Shown here: positions 8,382 through 17,626 of the stretch, piece after piece
Numbering within the stretch: the first letter of the stretch is position 1
Layout: each line of letters opens with the position of its first letter
Assembly (NCBI GenBank): GCA_910584715.1
Contig: CAJUAN010000005.1
Coordinates: forward strand, 62,001 to 126,000
DNA length: 64,000 nt
Source of the DNA: an uncultured Oscillospiraceae bacterium
GTDB taxonomy: Bacteria > Bacillota > Clostridia > Oscillospirales > Ruminococcaceae
Direction: 5' to 3'
Translations under genes and position numbers: made by a program
The notes under the pieces: model-generated
What the model saw: only the letters and a program-made list of their open reading frames with translations
Told to the model about the DNA's origin: nothing
The model's database searches: none

Positions 8382-8810
8382 ATGCTGAAAAACATACCGA
8401 AAATTTTATCCCCCGAGCTTCTGAAAATTCTTATGGAAATGGGTCACGGGGACGAGATAGTCCTCGCGGACGGAAATTTCCCCGCGGAAGCTATCGGACA
8501 GCGTGTAGTCCGCTGCGACGGTCACGGCGTTACCGAGCTGCTTGACGCGGTAATGAGGTTCTTTCCGCTGGACGCTTATACCGACAAGCCCGTTATGCTT
8601 ATGGAGGTAGTACCGGGCGACCCCGTTGTCCCCACAATTTGGGAGGACTACAAGGCGGTCATAAACAAATACGAACCCGAAAACTGCAAGATCGAAATGA
8701 TAGAGCGATTCGCATTTTACGAGCGGGCGAAAAAAGCCTACGCGGTCGTTGCGACGGGGGAAGAAGCCATTTACGCTAACATTATTCTTAAAAAGGGCGT
8801 GGTAAAATGA
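8382..8810 (+). CDS. fucU: L-fucose mutarotase (RbsD/FucU family)
   Basis: This 142-residue protein interconverts the alpha and beta anomers of L-fucose, supplying the form used by the isomerase. The conserved MGHGDEIVLADGNFP segment (about residues 20-34) carries the His and Asp expected for FucU/RbsD pyranases, and the C terminus keeps the aromatic FAFYERAKKAYAVV segment. The ribosome site AAAGGAG is 8 bases upstream. Its stop overlaps the start of the kinase gene (ATGA), implying translational coupling. Confidence 0.9.
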   Translation: MLKNIPKILSPELLKILMEMGHGDEIVLADGNFPAEAIGQRVVRCDGHGVTELLDAVMRFFPLDAYTDKPVMLMEVVPGDPVVPTIWEDYKAVINKYEPENCKIEMIERFAFYERAKKAYAVVATGEEAIYANIILKKGVVK

Positions 8811-10282
8811 GTACCGAAAAACGCGTTTTAGCCTTTGATTTCGGCGCTTCAAGCGGACGGGCAATGCTGGGAAAATTCGACGGCGAAAAAATCACCTTAG
8901 AGGAAATACACCGCTTTTCCAACGACCCGGTGAAGCTTGGAGACACCCTGTACTGGGACGTTTACCGCCTGTTTTACGAGGTAAAGCAGGGCATTTCAAA
9001 GGCGGCACTTGCGGGCGGGTTTGACAGTATCGGCGTTGACACCTGGGGCGTGGACTTCGGTCTGATAGGCGCGGACGGCGCGCTTATGGAGGCTCCCGTC
9101 CACTACCGTGACAGCCGCAATATCGGCATGACGGACAAGGCTCTGACGATGTTCCCGCGTGAACGGTTCTATAAGATAACGGGCAATCAGTTTATGGATA
9201 TAAATACCGTTTTTCAGCTCTTGTCGCTGAAGCTGAAACGTCCCCATATGCTGAAAAACGCGCGGACTTTGCTGCTTATGCCAGACCTTTTCAACTACCT
9301 TTTGACGGGGGTAAAGCGCACGGAGGTCTCTATCGCCTCCACCACCCAGATGATGAACGCGGTCAACAAAAGCTGGTCGGAAACGGTGCTGAACGCGCTG
9401 CGGCTGCCGAAAAATCTGCTGACCGAAATCGTCCCCTCGGGTACTGTTGTGGGCAGGCTTCGGGAGGACATCTGCAAGGAACTTAACGCTCCCCCCGCGG
9501 AAGTCATCGCGGTATGCGGACACGACACCCAGTGCGCCGTATGCGCCGTCCCGGCCGAGGAAGAAGACTTTATTTTCATATCCTGCGGTACCTGGTCGCT
9601 GTTCGGAACGGAGGTTTCCGAGCCGATAATTGACGAAAGGTCGGAAAGGCTGAACGTCACCAACGAGACGGGGTACGGAGGCAGGACGACTTTCCTGAAA
9701 AATATAATCGGACTTTGGCTGATACAGGAGTCCCGCCGTCAGTTCGGGCGGGAGGGAAAGAATTTTTCCTACGCCGATCTGGAAAGGCTTGCGCTGGAGT
9801 CCGAGCCGTTCAAATGCTTTATAGACCCGGACGCGCCGGAATTTGTCCCCGAGGGGGATATCCCGGGACGTGTACGCGAATACTGCCGCGGAACCGGTCA
9901 GCCTGTTCCCGAGACCGAGGGAGAGATAATGCGGTGCATTTACGAGAGCCTTGCGTTAAAGTACCGGACGGCTTTTGACGAGATAAGGGAGTGCACCGGC
10001 AAGTCTTACGGCAGGATACACCTTGTGGGCGGCGGCGCAAAGGACGGCCTTCTCTGCCGCATGACCGCCAACGCCTGCAGCTGCCCCGTTACGGCGGGAC
10101 CCGTTGAGGCGACTGCTTACGGAAATATTGCTGTTCAGCTTATGGCAGGCGGGGATATTCCCGACCTTGCGGCTGCGCGGAAAATTATCGCGGCTTCCGA
10201 CAGTGTTAAAACGTTCATGCCGGACGATCCCGAAACTTGGAAAGAAGCGTATCACCGGTATAAAAAATTTCTAAATATTTAA
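8807..10282 (+). CDS. FGGY sugar kinase, rhamnulokinase type, probably L-fuculokinase here
   Basis: The 491-residue protein begins with the phosphate-1 motif FDFGASSGRAMLG and has IDSIGVDTWGVDFGL-like and MPDLFNYLLTG segments that are closest to RhaB rhamnulokinases. FGGY kinases phosphorylate the ketose made by the isomerase. Because fucI, fucU and fucA flank it and no rhamnose isomerase is present, the natural substrate is probably L-fuculose (inference). RhaB-like enzymes in this role are known in other gut Firmicutes and Bacteroidetes. Rhamnulose activity is not excluded. The ATG at 8807 overlaps the fucU stop. Confidence 0.85.
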   Translation: MSTEKRVLAFDFGASSGRAMLGKFDGEKITLEEIHRFSNDPVKLGDTLYWDVYRLFYEVKQGISKAALAGGFDSIGVDTWGVDFGLIGADGALMEAPVHYRDSRNIGMTDKALTMFPRERFYKITGNQFMDINTVFQLLSLKLKRPHMLKNARTLLLMPDLFNYLLTGVKRTEVSIASTTQMMNAVNKSWSETVLNALRLPKNLLTEIVPSGTVVGRLREDICKELNAPPAEVIAVCGHDTQCAVCAVPAEEEDFIFISCGTWSLFGTEVSEPIIDERSERLNVTNETGYGGRTTFLKNIIGLWLIQESRRQFGREGKNFSYADLERLALESEPFKCFIDPDAPEFVPEGDIPGRVREYCRGTGQPVPETEGEIMRCIYESLALKYRTAFDEIRECTGKSYGRIHLVGGGAKDGLLCRMTANACSCPVTAGPVEATAYGNIAVQLMAGGDIPDLAAARKIIAASDSVKTFMPDDPETWKEAYHRYKKFLNI

Positions 10283-10301
10283 ATAAAAGGGTGGAAAGAA
10301 T

Positions 10302-10718
10302 TTGTCAAAAATAAAATCAATTTTAGCTCAGTTAATTTTTTGGATAATATCATTTGGGCTTTATTTGACTGTATTTCTTGCAGTTTCATCTTCCGAAAAT
10401 CCTATGATTGTTGTAGGTATCATTTTTACCGTTTTCTATACTGCTCTGGGAATAATCATAAAAAAACATTTTAAATTATCCGAACCGCAGGTTACCTGGA
10501 TTCAATTCGGAGGACTTTTCACAATTATTTCCGCTTTATTAACAATTACAGATACCATTATAAAATATTTTAATATACCGAATATTTCCTTATCGGATAT
10601 TCCAATTTTCGCAATAGTATCCGTGTATTTTGTTATCACTGTTCCCGCATTAATTTTAAGCTTGACAATACGGCTTATCATAACTGCCGTAAAAAATAAT
10701 TCTAAAAGGAGCGAATGA
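10302..10718 (+). CDS. small AT-rich four-helix membrane protein
   Basis: The 138-residue protein has four hydrophobic segments (about 5-30, 33-51, 62-85 and 105-130) and no domain I recognise. It starts at a TTG at 10302 behind GGGTGG/GGAAAG. Base composition is clearly lower in G+C than the flanking kinase and isomerase genes, and it is wedged between them, so it may be a later insertion. Its stop overlaps the fucI start (ATGA), so it is translationally linked to fucI. Confidence 0.7.
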   Translation: MSKIKSILAQLIFWIISFGLYLTVFLAVSSSENPMIVVGIIFTVFYTALGIIIKKHFKLSEPQVTWIQFGGLFTIISALLTITDTIIKYFNIPNISLSDIPIFAIVSVYFVITVPALILSLTIRLIITAVKNNSKRSE

Positions 10719-12493
10719 CCATGTATCCAAGAATAGGAATAAGACCCATTATCGACGGCCGTCAGTTCGGCATCCGCGAATCACTCGAAGTTCAGACCAT
10801 GAACATGGCGAAAGCCGCAAAGGAGCTTATCGAAACAAACTGCCGCTATCCCAACGGAGCCCCCGTGGAGTGCGTTGTAACGCCCTTTACCATAGGCGGC
10901 GGCGCGGAGGCTGCCAAAGCCGCGGAGTTTTTCAGCACCCAAAACGTGTGCGCTACCCTTTCGGTAACGCCCTGCTGGTGCTACGTTACCGAGACTATCG
11001 ACCTTGACCCCGCCACGGTCAAGGCGGTTTGGGGCTTCAACGGCACCGAGCGTCCCGGGGCGGTATATCTGGCGGCGGCTATGTCCGCTCACGCCCAGAG
11101 GGGGCTGCCCGCATTCTCTATCTACGGTCACGACGTTCAGGACGCGAACGACACCTCTATCCCCGAGGACGTTTCCGAAAAGATACTCCGCTTCGCCCGC
11201 TGCGCTATGGCTGTAGGCTGGATAAAAACAAAGGCGTACGTAAACGTAGGCGGCGTGGCTATGGGTATCGCAGGTTCCTACTGCGACGCCATGTTCATGC
11301 AGAACTACCTGGGTCTGCGACCCGAATGGGTGGACATGACCGAAATACTCCGCCGCATACACCTTGACATCTACGACCATGAGGAGTACGAAAAGGCTCT
11401 GGCGTGGGTCAAAGCAAAGTGTCCCGAGGGTATGGACGTTAACTCCGAGATCAACCCCGGAAACAAAAAGCTGCTCTCAAAGGAACAGCAGTGGGAATTT
11501 ACGGTAAAGATGACGCTGATAATCCGCGATATCATGCTGGGCAACGAAAAGCTCCGCGAAATGGGCTGGAAGGAGGAAGCAAACGGCAGGAACGCCGTTA
11601 TGGGCGGCTTCCAGGGTCAGCGTCAGTGGACGGACTGGCTCCCCAACGCGGACTTTACCGAGGCTATCCTCAACACAAGCTTCGACTGGAACGGCAAAAA
11701 GCAACCCCTTACATTCGCTACCGAGAACGACGGTCTCAACGGCACTGCTATGCTGCTGGGAACTCTCGTTACAGGCACGGCTTCGGTTTTCGCGGACGTG
11801 CGGACGTACTGGAGCCCCGAAGCTGTTGAAAGAGTTACCGGAATAAAGCCCGCGGGAAAAGCCGCAAACGGCTTTATACACCTTATCAATTCTGGAGCGG
11901 CGGCTCTTGACGGTACCGGCATGGCTGAGGACGAAAACGGCGTACACCTTATGAAAAAATGGTGGGACATGACCGACAGGGACATCGAAGCCGTCCTGGG
12001 AAAGGTTGACTGGTGCCCCGCAAACCTGGGATATTTCAGGGGCGGCGGGTTCTCCTCACACTTCCGCACGCAAGCCGAAATGCCCGTGACAATGATACGC
12101 CTGAACATTGTTGACGGCGTGGGACCGGTGCTCCAGATAGCGGAGGGCTATACCGTCGTGCTGCCCGAGGAGATTCACAAGCCCCTCGACGAGCGCACCG
12201 ACAAGACATGGCCGACAACCTGGTTCGTACCCAACCTTATGCCCGAAAAGCCCGCATTCAGGGACGTTTACTCGGTAATGGCAAACTGGGGCGCGAACCA
12301 CGGCGCGTTTACCTACGGTCATGTGGGAAAAGACCTCATTACCCTTGCCTCAATGCTCCGCATACCCGTTGCTATGCACAACGTTCCCGATGAGGACATA
12401 TACCGTCCCCACGCCTGGTCCGCATTCGGAACGGCAGACCTTGAAGCCGCCGACTATAAAGCCTGCGAAACATACGGCCCTCTCTACAAGTGA
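10715..12493 (+). CDS. fucI: L-fucose isomerase
   Basis: FucI converts L-fucose to L-fuculose in the cytoplasm using a manganese ion. The 592-residue protein has the family length (591 in E. coli). Starting at 10715, Glu337 lies in FATEND and Asp361 in FADVRTYW, the same positions as the metal-binding Glu337 and Asp361 of the E. coli enzyme. His529 in NHGAF matches the third ligand. This numbering agreement supports the start at 10715 over the ATG at 10721. It is the last gene of the operon, before the hairpin at 12527-12573. Confidence 0.95.
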   Translation: MTMYPRIGIRPIIDGRQFGIRESLEVQTMNMAKAAKELIETNCRYPNGAPVECVVTPFTIGGGAEAAKAAEFFSTQNVCATLSVTPCWCYVTETIDLDPATVKAVWGFNGTERPGAVYLAAAMSAHAQRGLPAFSIYGHDVQDANDTSIPEDVSEKILRFARCAMAVGWIKTKAYVNVGGVAMGIAGSYCDAMFMQNYLGLRPEWVDMTEILRRIHLDIYDHEEYEKALAWVKAKCPEGMDVNSEINPGNKKLLSKEQQWEFTVKMTLIIRDIMLGNEKLREMGWKEEANGRNAVMGGFQGQRQWTDWLPNADFTEAILNTSFDWNGKKQPLTFATENDGLNGTAMLLGTLVTGTASVFADVRTYWSPEAVERVTGIKPAGKAANGFIHLINSGAAALDGTGMAEDENGVHLMKKWWDMTDRDIEAVLGKVDWCPANLGYFRGGGFSSHFRTQAEMPVTMIRLNIVDGVGPVLQIAEGYTVVLPEEIHKPLDERTDKTWPTTWFVPNLMPEKPAFRDVYSVMANWGANHGAFTYGHVGKDLITLASMLRIPVAMHNVPDEDIYRPHAWSAFGTADLEAADYKACETYGPLYK

Positions 12494-12526
12494 CCCGCTG
12501 TCCGACAGACAGAACACTGTAAGACC

Positions 12527-12573
12527 GAATCCCCGTACTCTGCGCAAAACCGCGGAGCACGGGGATTCTTTAT
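12527..12573 (+). terminator. hairpin terminator after fucI
   Basis: GAATCCCCGT and ACGGGGATTC form the base of a long stem with further pairing (CTC/GAG, GCG/CGC), followed by TTTAT. The U-run is short, so termination may be partial. Confidence 0.65.
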
Positions 12574-12611
12574 AAATACAAAACAATTGAGAGGTATGCA
12601 AAACTGCTTCA

Positions 12612-13340
12612 TTACGGTATGAAACTATGCGACCGCATTATCTTTTTTATCCCGCCGAGGCGGTTAGGCGTTACGGAACAGAAAATATCGTCCTCAAAGA
12701 AAATGAGACCGTCGTCTATTCTTTTGACCACAGACAGGTTCGCTATCGTTGAGGATCGTGTTATCTCAAACCTTTCGTCAAGCTCGGTTATAAGCTTTGA
12801 AATATCGGCGCGCATTGTGTCGGTACCGTTTTTATGGTAGACCGTACAGCGGTGCTGCTGCTTGATAGTCTCTATATAGTATATGTCGGAATAGCTTATG
12901 ATCTTCAGAAAGCCGTCTCCGTCAAAGGTCATTATGCCGCCGCATACGGTCGTCACCCTGCTGTATATGCCCGTAAGCACGCTTTCAAACCGCGCTTCAA
13001 AGCCGTCCTCCGCAGCGTCTATGTACCCGCACACGCCCCGCAGGGCATTTACTGCGTAGACCGCGCCCTCCGCCGAATTCGATACTATGCAGAAGCTGAC
13101 CCGCCTGTAGAGAGCGGATATTTCCCTGACAACATCTTTCCAGTCGGAGCAGCTTACCGCGTCCGCGATAACAAGATACCCCCTGTCGGGCTTTATCAGA
13201 TTTTTAAGCTCCTCCGCGCTGCGGGGAGCGGCAGGGTGCAGCGACATGAGCCGCATACGCCTGCGCATTATTATGCTGTCGGTCATCTGATTTAAGAGGA
13301 CTTCCCTCTCTCCTGTTCCGGAATAAATTATTACTTCCAT
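12612..13340 (-). CDS. LytTR-type response regulator with degenerate receiver
   Basis: The 242-residue protein has an N-terminal receiver-like region (about 1-120) in which the usual acidic pocket and phospho-Asp are not clear (the site reads VIADA). It is followed by a C-terminal LytTR DNA-binding domain with DIYYIETIKQQHRCTVYHKNG and a late NRLGGIKKIM segment. I chose the ATG at 13340, with AAAGGA 8 bases upstream; the open frame continues to 13451. No histidine kinase gene is adjacent, so input may be phosphorylation-independent. A pair of direct repeats at 13446-13475 upstream of this gene has the spacing LytTR proteins prefer. Confidence 0.8.
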   Translation of the reverse strand: MEVIIYSGTGEREVLLNQMTDSIIMRRRMRLMSLHPAAPRSAEELKNLIKPDRGYLVIADAVSCSDWKDVVREISALYRRVSFCIVSNSAEGAVYAVNALRGVCGYIDAAEDGFEARFESVLTGIYSRVTTVCGGIMTFDGDGFLKIISYSDIYYIETIKQQHRCTVYHKNGTDTMRADISKLITELDERFEITRSSTIANLSVVKRIDDGLIFFEDDIFCSVTPNRLGGIKKIMRSHSFIP

Positions 13341-13445
13341 TTTCCGGTTCCTTTCATTGTATACTACAGCGGCTTCAAAAGCGTAACCGCTGTAACGGCG
13401 CCGATAAGTTAAGTATACATATGAAACGGCTTTGCGGAGCAAATC

Positions 13446-13475
13446 TGTCACGGACAGGCTTTATTTTGTCACGGA
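13446..13475. promoter_or_regulatory. direct repeats TGTCACGGA, candidate LytTR operator
   Basis: TGTCACGGA occurs at 13446-13454 and again at 13467-13475, a 21-base period that puts both copies on one face of the helix. LytTR regulators typically bind two ~9-bp direct repeats with this period. The site is about 105 bases upstream of the LytTR gene and about 310 bases upstream of the divergent gene at 13782. A TACAGCGG/CCGCTGTA dyad lies nearby at about 13363-13393. The rest of the 13341-13781 gap shows no gene. Confidence 0.5.
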
Positions 13476-13781
13476 TACTGAACAGCTCATACGGTGACGC
13501 TTTTTGCGCCTTTTATGACATATCTGCGCAGACAGGCTCCCGAGGTGCTATAATCGGGACAAGCTGATACGGAAACGCAGGACAGGCGCAGAGGAAAATC
13601 CCGTCCGATTAGGGCTTTAAAGTAACTTTTATTCCCGTCGCGCAGTACGCCCCGATATCCGCCGGCATTACATAGATACACTGTAAGAGGTACGGCTGCG
13701 GCAGCCTCCGCGCAGTAAAACGGTAAGCGGGAACACCCGCGTGCCGGATACAGAACCGCCGCAGAGAAAGAGGTAATCATT

Positions 13782-14405
13782 ATGGCAAACACAGATCTGA
13801 AAATCAGAGTAAAGAGCAAGCTCGGCACAACTCAGCAGGTGCTCCTTTATCAGGAGGCCGTTACTCTCAACGTCAAGAACTTCAAAACAGCGGCATGGGA
13901 ACACCAGTACCTTGCTCCCGGCGCTCAGATGAGAGCACTGCTCCCTACAGAAATATCCATCGGCTCAATGGAGGTTATCGGTCACGACGGAAAGATCATG
14001 ACCAAGCTCCTTCCCGTTGAGTACAACACCGCGTGGGATATCTGCGACAACGGCGGCGCACTCGACGTTCGCAAGAGCGCGGAGCCTTCCCCCGAGGGAG
14101 ACACTATTGAGATACACAACAAGAACAAGGCTACCAGCGAAGCTGTAGTTGCAAAGAACGGAAAGCCTCTGTTCGCGTGCAGCGTTCGTCCCGGCTTCAA
14201 GGTAAACTTTGCTATCCACCCCAAGCTGTTCGTTGCTCTCAGCGATTTTGAGATCACCGATCCCTTCTTCGACGCGGCTACTATTTCCAGAAGACCCGTT
14301 GAGATCGAGTACGAGGGTCAGCAGTACCTTACCATTATCCTCTCCGAAAACGAGAGCACGGGCGAGGTTACCGTTGACTACAACTTCGACAAATTTGAGG
14401 AATAA
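13782..14405 (+). CDS. conserved-looking soluble protein of unknown function
   Basis: I do not recognise this 207-residue protein. It has no signal peptide or membrane helix, is rich in predicted beta strand, and contains no cysteine cluster or nucleotide-binding motif. Codon use is highly biased toward the codons seen in ribosomal protein genes here (AAG, CTC, GTT, GAG), which suggests high expression. An AGAGGT ribosome site precedes the ATG. It is divergent from the LytTR gene and ends before a very stable hairpin, so it is a single-gene transcript. LytTR control is a reasonable guess from the repeats between them. Confidence 0.8.
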   Translation: MANTDLKIRVKSKLGTTQQVLLYQEAVTLNVKNFKTAAWEHQYLAPGAQMRALLPTEISIGSMEVIGHDGKIMTKLLPVEYNTAWDICDNGGALDVRKSAEPSPEGDTIEIHNKNKATSEAVVAKNGKPLFACSVRPGFKVNFAIHPKLFVALSDFEITDPFFDAATISRRPVEIEYEGQQYLTIILSENESTGEVTVDYNFDKFEE

Positions 14406-14442
14406 TTCCTCCGTAACCGTTCAGGACGTTAACAGCAAGCGG

Positions 14443-14480
14443 CAGGGCGCGGAACTTCGGTTCCTGCGCCCTGTTTGATT
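14443..14480 (+). terminator. strong hairpin with UUCG loop
   Basis: CAGGGCGC-GGAAC, loop TTCG, GTTCC-T-GCGCCCTG, then TTTGATT. A 13-bp stem capped by a UUCG tetraloop is exceptionally stable. It ends the 13782-14405 transcript. Confidence 0.8.
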
Positions 14481-14544
14481 CCAAAAATTAAAAGTAATGT
14501 AATATTTTACCGAAAACTGTAATCTAACTGTAAACTGAAAACCG

Positions 14545-14573
14545 TTGCAATCACGGCGGCAAAGGTGTATAAT
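14545..14573 (+). promoter_or_regulatory. sigma-A promoter of the glycosyltransferase gene
   Basis: TTGCAA (14545-14550), 17 bases, TATAAT (14568-14573). The predicted transcript starts about 28 bases before the ATG at 14608. Confidence 0.75.
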
Positions 14574-14607
14574 AAGCAATATTAAAGGTCTTTAGGGGGA
14601 CGATGAT

Positions 14608-15654
14608 ATGTATAATTACTGCGCCGTTATCCCGTCGCTGGACCCCGACGAGCGGATACTAAGCATAGCAGGAAAGCTCAGTGATCGGGGCTTCGCAAAG
14701 ATAATCGCCGTAAACGACGGCAGCAGGAGCGACAAGCTGTTTATCCGCCTGCGGGAGGAATACGGCTGCGACGTGCTTACCCACTGCGTGAATTTCGGCA
14801 AGGGCAGGGGCATGAAAACCGCCATGAACCACTATATGAACGAATACGCCGCCTCAATGGACGGCATAGTTTTCGTGGACGGCGACGACCAGCACGATAT
14901 TGACGACGTGTGCGCATGCTGCGACTGTCTTTCCGAGAATCCGGACTGTCTGGTGCTTGGCTCGCGTGATTTTTCCGACCCAAACGTTCCTCCGAGAAGC
15001 CGCTTCGGCAACAGGACTACCTCCCGGTTTTTCAGGCTTTTCTGCGGTCTGTCGGTAAACGACACCCAGACGGGGCTCCGCGCTATGGGCAACGATATCA
15101 TACCTAAGCTTGTGACCATAGGCGGCGAACGCTTCGACTATGAGACCAATATGCTGCTTGAAACCAAAAACCTTGACATTCCCATTAAAGAAGTACCGAT
15201 AAAAACAATTTACATAGAGGACAACAAGCAGTCCCACTTCAATCCGATAAAGGATTCGATCGCTATCTACAAAACCATTTTAGGATATGTTTCCTCGTCC
15301 CTCGCGGCGGCGGCGATAGACCTTGGGCTTTACTGGCTGCTGTCGGTACTGTTGGGCGGTCTGGGGGGAAAGCTCCGAATCGCGCTGTCAACGGTGTTTG
15401 CGCGTATCGTTTCGTCTCTTTTCAACTACACCGTAAACAGCAAGGCTGTGTTCAAATCCTCTGAGAATCCTAAGCGCACCATTGTGAGATATTACATTTT
15501 GTGCATACTGCAAACAGCGGCTTCCTACGGGGGAGTATACGGGCTGTCGCTTATTTTCGGACAGGAGCATACCACGCTGATAAAGCTTCCCGTGGACTGC
15601 ATACTGTTCCTGCTGAGCTTTAAGATACAGCAGAAATGGGTATTCAGAAAATGA
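14608..15654 (+). CDS. GT2 glycosyltransferase fused to a GtrA membrane domain
   Basis: The first ~220 residues are a family 2 glycosyltransferase of the dolichyl/undecaprenyl-phosphate mannosyltransferase type, with AVNDGS near residue 35 and the metal-binding FVDGDDQHD. The C-terminal ~125 residues form four membrane helices of the GtrA/DPMS type and end in QQKWVFRK. Such proteins attach a sugar to undecaprenyl phosphate and help move it across the membrane for modifying surface polymers. Both steps are combined in one polypeptide here. The gene has its own promoter and is followed after 132 bases by a hydrolase gene on the same strand. Confidence 0.88.
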   Translation: MYNYCAVIPSLDPDERILSIAGKLSDRGFAKIIAVNDGSRSDKLFIRLREEYGCDVLTHCVNFGKGRGMKTAMNHYMNEYAASMDGIVFVDGDDQHDIDDVCACCDCLSENPDCLVLGSRDFSDPNVPPRSRFGNRTTSRFFRLFCGLSVNDTQTGLRAMGNDIIPKLVTIGGERFDYETNMLLETKNLDIPIKEVPIKTIYIEDNKQSHFNPIKDSIAIYKTILGYVSSSLAAAAIDLGLYWLLSVLLGGLGGKLRIALSTVFARIVSSLFNYTVNSKAVFKSSENPKRTIVRYYILCILQTAASYGGVYGLSLIFGQEHTTLIKLPVDCILFLLSFKIQQKWVFRK

Positions 15655-15786
15655 CAAAATGTAAGCGTCTGTAAGATAAGAGAAGTATACCCGGATCAGT
15701 ACCGCTGCCGTAAAAAATCCGTCAATTTTGCAAAAACAACTTGAATAAACGCAGGTCTTGTCCCGATATGAAACAGAGGTGACGTT

Positions 15787-16533
15787 ATGAATTTCTTATG
15801 TTTTGGAAATAAAAATAATAAGCCGATCCTTTTTATACACGGAATGGCTTCCACCGCAATGCTCTGCTATGAAGCGATTTTAAACCGTCTGTCGGACTAC
15901 TATGTGATATTGGCGGAAGTGGACGGTCACAGCGAACAAACGAACGAGCTTGTCAGCCTCACTGAAAACTGCGATGAGATAGAAAGCTATGTTATAAATA
16001 ATCTATCGGGTGAGCTGTACTGTTTATCGGGCTTTTCCATGGGCGCAACAATGGCTGTGGAAATCATAGCGAGAGGAAATATTAATGTCGCTAAAACGCA
16101 TTTGGACTCGGCATTTTTGATAAAAATGGGGCTGATGACCAAACCGTATGAATATATCTTCTGCAAAGCGATAAAACGGATTCAGAACAGAAAATCAATC
16201 CCCCAATTTATGATGGACGCCGTCATGGGTAAGGACAACAACAGCGTTATTGAAATGCTTTATCCGAATATTACCTCGGTTACGGTAAAAAACGCTTGTG
16301 AATTTATATATAAGTACAGCATTCCCGAAAAAATAAGGGACTACAAAGGAACAGTTCTTTTCTGGAGAGGTTCAAATGAGAAGTATCCGAAAAAAAGCGC
16401 CGCACTGCTGAAAAAATACCTGCCTGACTTAGTTGACGTTGAAATTAAAAATATGGGGCACGGTCAGTATTTACACGAACACAGCGGCGAATACGCAGAT
16501 GAACTGATAAAGTATCTGCAAAACCGGACTTAG
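15787..16533 (+). CDS. alpha/beta hydrolase
   Basis: The 248-residue protein has the alpha/beta-hydrolase pattern: FIHGMAS (oxyanion loop), the nucleophile elbow GFSMG with the serine near residue 84, and a late NMGHGQYLHEH segment supplying the histidine. The substrate is unknown, and there is no signal peptide. It is more AT-rich than its neighbours. The ribosome site is AGAGGTGACGTT. It stands between the glycosyltransferase and the phosphodiester glycosidase genes, though a shared function is not evident. Confidence 0.82.
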   Translation: MNFLCFGNKNNKPILFIHGMASTAMLCYEAILNRLSDYYVILAEVDGHSEQTNELVSLTENCDEIESYVINNLSGELYCLSGFSMGATMAVEIIARGNINVAKTHLDSAFLIKMGLMTKPYEYIFCKAIKRIQNRKSIPQFMMDAVMGKDNNSVIEMLYPNITSVTVKNACEFIYKYSIPEKIRDYKGTVLFWRGSNEKYPKKSAALLKKYLPDLVDVEIKNMGHGQYLHEHSGEYADELIKYLQNRT

Positions 16534-16555
16534 TATTAAAAAGGGGTAATTTTTT

Positions 16556-17626
16556 ATGAGCGGTACATCTACAGCCGCAAAGATATTCCGCGTGATCGGA
16601 AAGATAACAGGGCGTTTTTTCGCGCTTCTTGGGGTAATACTCCTTGCGGCGGTGATAATGCTTATAGGGGTATCCTATATTTTCTGCAAGGGGCCGTCGC
16701 CGCTGGCTTCTGACTTATTCGTGGTCACTATGATGGAAACAAGCGCGCTGAAATTCGTTCCCGCCATGTTTTTCTCGGACGAGGAAATAAAGGCGATACA
16801 GGCGCGGAACTCTACCGTTGAGACATTGGAGGTAACGGACGAGTCTCTGATAGTCATTCCCACAGCGGAGGAGATAGCCTCCGACAGCGAGAGGGAGCCT
16901 TTGGAAATAATTGATATCGCAGCCTCAACCTACAAGGGAAAGCTGATGATAGTCCGCGACCCGTCGAGAGTGGTAATGGCTGTTCCTCCGGTGCTTGGAG
17001 CAAACGGCGAGGGCGTGCAGATATCCAAAATGGTGGAAAGCGAGGGCGGCGTTGCCGGAATAAACGCGGGCGGCTTCATTGACGTGGGCGGAGTAGGCAA
17101 CGGCGGAGAACCCCTCGGTATCGTCATAAAGGACGGCAAGCTGCTGTATGACGGCGGCTCCTCCATAGTTATAGGCTTTGACAAGGACGATAAGCTGATA
17201 GTGGGCTGGATGTCTGCGCAGCAGGCTATGGAAAAAAATATCCGCGACGGCTGTTCGTTTGGTCCCGTTTTTATCGTTAACGGCAAGCGCGCCGACGTTG
17301 CCGGAACGGGCGGAGGTCTCAATCCACGCACCTGCATAGGTCAGACCGCCGACGGAAGCGTGCTTCTGCTCACTATTGACGGACGGCAGGCTACCAGCAT
17401 AGGCGCGACCTACGAGGACTGCATAAACATTCTGGAGGAGTACGGCGCGGTTAACGCCGCGAACCTTGACGGCGGCTCCTCCACGGTAATGTACTACAAC
17501 GGCGAGGTCATAAACGTGTCCGCTTCGGTATACGGCCCGAGAAAGCTGCCCACGGCGTTTGTGGTGCTCCCCGAAAAAAACGCGGCTGAACCCTCCGCCG
17601 CTTCGGAGGGAGGCGCGGCGCAGTGA
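16556..17626 (+). CDS. membrane-anchored phosphodiester glycosidase (NAGPA/DUF2233) protein
   Basis: An N-terminal membrane helix (about residues 22-42) is followed by an extracytoplasmic domain of the phosphodiester N-acetylglucosaminidase type. GINAGGF, the TGGGLNPRTCIG segment, LLLTIDGRQ and NLDGGSSTVMYY are all present. In bacteria these proteins are linked to exopolysaccharide or phosphodiester-linked sugar processing. Its stop overlaps the GTG start of the next gene (GTGA), so the two are made together and may form a complex at the cell surface. Confidence 0.87.
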   Translation: MSGTSTAAKIFRVIGKITGRFFALLGVILLAAVIMLIGVSYIFCKGPSPLASDLFVVTMMETSALKFVPAMFFSDEEIKAIQARNSTVETLEVTDESLIVIPTAEEIASDSEREPLEIIDIAASTYKGKLMIVRDPSRVVMAVPPVLGANGEGVQISKMVESEGGVAGINAGGFIDVGGVGNGGEPLGIVIKDGKLLYDGGSSIVIGFDKDDKLIVGWMSAQQAMEKNIRDGCSFGPVFIVNGKRADVAGTGGGLNPRTCIGQTADGSVLLLTIDGRQATSIGATYEDCINILEEYGAVNAANLDGGSSTVMYYNGEVINVSASVYGPRKLPTAFVVLPEKNAAEPSAASEGGAAQ

